The notes beneath the pieces were generated by a model. That model did no database searches, had not been told where the DNA came from, and was given only the letters and a program-made list of their open reading frames with translations. Below, in pieces: positions 61,128-64,000 of a stretch of DNA of 64,000 nt. Where the stretch lies: contig NC_135175.1 of the NCBI RefSeq assembly GCF_041146795.1, forward strand, positions 23,103,075-23,167,074, read 5' to 3'. Numbering within the stretch: position 1 is the first letter of the stretch; the number at the start of each line of letters is the position of its first letter. The translations under genes were made by a program, and so were the position numbers. The stretch is from Maylandia zebra. Taxonomy: Eukaryota > Chordata > Actinopteri > Cichliformes > Cichlidae.

Positions 61128-64000
61128 GTGAGTAATATCAGTTGATTTTGTCGATAGTGTTAAGTTAGCCTCAGAGCTAAGTCAAGCTAACTTAGCTCGT
61201 TCGTACTGTCAACAGACGGCTTCAATGAGAGAAGGCCGCACGCTAGCCATTAGCTAAACCAGCTTTGTAAAACGAAAACGAATATAAGCAGACGAAAATA
61301 CCGGACACAACGTTAACTCAACAAGTTTAAATTTGTAATACGCTCCAGCTGTGCATAATTCCCAAAGCTATTGTTAATACATTGAGGACAAAGTCAAGCG
61401 CTGATTAGCGTTGAATTTCCTTTTTGGCCTGTTTGCTAACATTATTAGCAAATACGCTCGCTGCTAGTCTGGTATCTGGTGGGATTGAAAAAAACCACTT
61501 GATTCCTGAATAGCTAAGCATAATATAAAATAAGCCATGGGTCCTATTTGCTTTCTCTTGAATTTTAAAGCAGATATAATGGTTCTCTAATCAGGTATTT
61601 TCCCCTTTTTGATCGCAGTAGCGCTTTTATCGATAGCTAATTTTGATAGCTCAAGGTAGTCGCCACCCCCCACAACATACTCTTTTATGGATGATTAACA
61701 CTGATTATGCACCTAACTACCTGCAGTGCAGGCTGTTATTCTATGGCTTTTTCGCCAGTATCGTAGCTATACTCACAACTGCACATTTCTATAAGGGCAC
61801 TATGACGCAGTTAACGCGGTCCGTATGTCCCCATAGTGATTCCTACATTGTGTTTAGATAGCATTGCTTTGTAGAGGCCATCTTACGATCACAATTACAG
61901 TAAGAGTTAATACATTTGATTACAAGCGGTAAAATACAGGCACCAGACTCTAAACACTTGAACAAAATTGGGATCATTTGGATTTTGGAATTGGTTGGGA
62001 CCCCAAGGCCGGACTGACCAATGGCTTTTACCTCAAATAAAACCCATACAGAGATTGGATCTCTAAGAGATTGCTGGAGGGGGCAGTTAAAAATGTCACT
62101 TTATTCAGTATAAATAAGAGGATGATAATGCATCAAACAGCTGCAATCCTATTTTCTACACATCAGTTCTGCTACTACATTGGCAGACTACATTTAGGAG
62201 GCCATACTGACTTGGATGAAGGACCTCACACTGGATGACTGAATTGCGACTTGGCGGCAACCTAAAATAAAAATATTGCAACCAGTCGCAATAGATGGCT
62301 TCCCCTTCCTGAGCCTACTCCTGCAGAGGTTTCTTCCTGCTTTCTTTTTCCCCACTGTTGCCAAGTGCTTGCTTAAAGGGTGGTTGTTTGTTTGTTGGGG
62401 TTTCTCTCTGTTATTGTAGGGCCTTTACCATACAATATAACTTGCTTTGATTCGACTGTTGTTGTCACTTGGCCCTGTATAAATACAATTTAAATGAAAT
62501 ATTATAGCGTTTAAATAAGACCACATCTTGCTAGCTGTCTGATATGCACCACTGAACAAGTCATGATGAAACACACTGCATTGGGACTTTGTTAAACAGC
62601 AGTAAAGAGCCACTACAGGCATTAGACATGAGATTTCTTACCAAAAACAGATTTTATGTTTTGTTTTTTACTTGTTTGTTTGGTTTTTTCCATCTACTTC
62701 TTCTTATGGGTTATTTTATTTGTCTTTATGGGCCAGCTCTGGCTGTATTTTTGCCTGTATGTAATTTAGCAAGCAATCACACTTAGATATTTTATTTTGA
62801 TTACCGTTTCTGACAGCATGAGCATACTGGAATGCTATAGCCTTTCTTTTTGTCAAGTTCATATGTTAAATTAACCAGTTATTCTCCTGCACTGCATGAA
62901 TGCAGAAACTTTTTTAGCCTAACTTCAATGCCAAATGTAAGAGTTTGTGATTCGTGCCTTTAGCAGTCCATTAAACAACTGACTCATACATAATTATTGT
63001 TGACACTGATGGCGGTCAACTGTACAACAGTTTTTCTGTTGAAATCCCATGCTCAGTGCATGGCTGCTTTTCTAGGATGTTATTTAAAAATGGCAGCTTT
63101 ATCAGGCTCTACTGTCAGAGTAGATTTTCGAGCTGAAAGCACAGATACAGAATAATTAGATGAGCAGAGACTGAATTATTAGGCAACCCAGATTCAAGAG
63201 CCCATTTTAAAGCTGCTAATTTGCCCTTTGAGTAGAATAACTTTTGCCAGAACAGAAAATGTGCAAATGTAAAAATTAAAATTGATAATAGGTTAATTAA
63301 ATTTTGCTACATTATTTTCAGGGTCTTGAATATAGTTCTTGTTGCATCACTGACACACAGTTATTAACCTCTGAGCACACTGCCGGTGGAAACCTGCATG
63401 TCATGCCTTGTGTGTGTTTATGTGTGACACATGCTTCCTGCAACAGTTGTTTGGTACTTAATAGCACAAGTGGCTCTCTCGTTGACGTTGCCATAGACTG
63501 TAGACAAGGTAGTAGGCTCTGTGAATGATGAAAATGTCTACCAGTGGGAGTTCATTGTTAAACTTGTTTTTAATGGTTGGCTGTGCTGCTGTTGGCCGAC
63601 ATGCTTCCATTCGCTTTATCTTTATTAATTATTGGAATTATTTTTGGAGGGAAAGACGTGATGTGTTGCTTCATTCTGTTTGAATACTCTGAAGGTGCAA
63701 AGCGTTCTCACTACAGATACACCCGACTTCCCACCGTCAGCAGTGACTCCCGCCATGCTGTGTAGCTTTTAACACTTTACTGATAAAACAGAAAATTATT
63801 CTGAATTACATCGTGTAATTTACCAGATAAAAGTTTCATGCTCGACTGTCTGTCAGGGAGCACCAGCCTTAGTTTTGGGGAGGGTCATGAAGGATGGTCT
63901 GCTCGAGATGGGTAGAGGCGAGAAAGGTTCATGGATGTAGAAGGACGCCCATGAGCTAAGCTTGATATTTAAATCACAATTAAATTACCTGAGCCTCTTC
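61128..64000 (+). other. Intron-like DNA after the candidate first exon
   Basis: No second exon could be recognised up to the window end. The stretch after the donor is AT-rich with GCTAGC/TTAGC words common at fish gene starts. A balanced block at 63.16-63.25 kb could be regulatory. A 63-codon open frame at 63577-63765 with a hydrophobic start has only a TTG start codon and no splice borders, and is not annotated as a gene. Confidence 0.4.
62310..62500 (+). repeat. Dispersed teleost repeat, 3' end
   Basis: The text GCAGAGGTTTCTTCCTGC, then CACTGTTGCCAAGTGCTTGC, GGGTTTCTCTCTGTTATTGT, GGGCCTTTACCATACAATAT and TGTATAAATACAATTTAAAT follows a very common fish repeat end (its usual wording finishes with CTATATAAATAAAATTGAAT). 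It is a diverged copy on the plus strand. The formal family name is not assigned. Confidence 0.7.

Noticed and set aside
63577..63765. 62-codon frame with a hydrophobic N-terminal half
   Set aside because: It has only a TTG start, no acceptor or donor that fits, and nothing recognisable. It could be an exon of the gene starting at 61 kb, but the support is too thin.
1..64000. CRISPR arrays, prophage, plasmid or bacterial operon features
   Set aside because: The sequence is vertebrate nuclear DNA. Tandem repeats present are microsatellites and homopolymers, with no spaced repeat array.

Overview
This window is vertebrate chromosomal DNA, almost certainly from a teleost fish and probably a percomorph. 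Two spliced genes are recognisable exon by exon with GT/AG junctions, the non-coding sequence is AT-rich, and several interspersed repeats are of types common in fish genomes. There is no prokaryotic, plasmid or phage content. Most long open frames are chance frames in non-coding DNA.

Layout. 1-6.5 kb: intergenic, no gene seen, with a CTCF-like motif pair at 571-640. 6.5-8.65 kb: a cluster of old mobile-element remains (LINE-type 3' fragment, a dispersed fish repeat, and an internally deleted Tc1-like transposon with both terminal repeats). 9.9-17.05 kb: insig1 on the plus strand, with a 5'UTR exon, five coding exons (252 aa), a long 3'UTR and a promoter carrying SRE-like and CCAAT motifs. 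17.05-29.3 kb: intergenic DNA with several enhancer-like blocks and a second CTCF-like pair near 20.05 kb. 29.3-34.5 kb: engrailed-2 (en2, most like en2a) on the plus strand, two coding exons (268 aa) around a 1.8 kb intron with two long poly-G runs. 34.5-54 kb: gene desert with microsatellites and enhancer-like blocks. 54.1-54.56 kb: a CpG-rich promoter-like island with a minus-strand splice donor and a possible second exon at 53.4 kb. 57.6-60.7 kb: further repeats. 60.85-61.13 kb: a probable first exon of a plus-strand gene, followed by intron-like DNA and another fish repeat to the window end.

The order insig1 - en2 matches the vertebrate block INSIG1 - EN2 - CNPY1 - RBM33 - SHH. By synteny the exon at 61 kb could be rbm33. 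I found no readable canopy-1 (cnpy1) exon where it would be expected. Insig1 is an ER-membrane sterol sensor and En2 is a homeodomain repressor of the midbrain-hindbrain boundary. They sit together through ancient synteny, not a shared pathway, and the long flanks are what one expects of a developmental regulatory landscape. I see no novel multi-gene system. The most interesting unexplained items are the spliced-looking minus-strand segments between 38 and 54 kb, a possible alternative TATA promoter of insig1, and dense homeodomain/octamer clusters.
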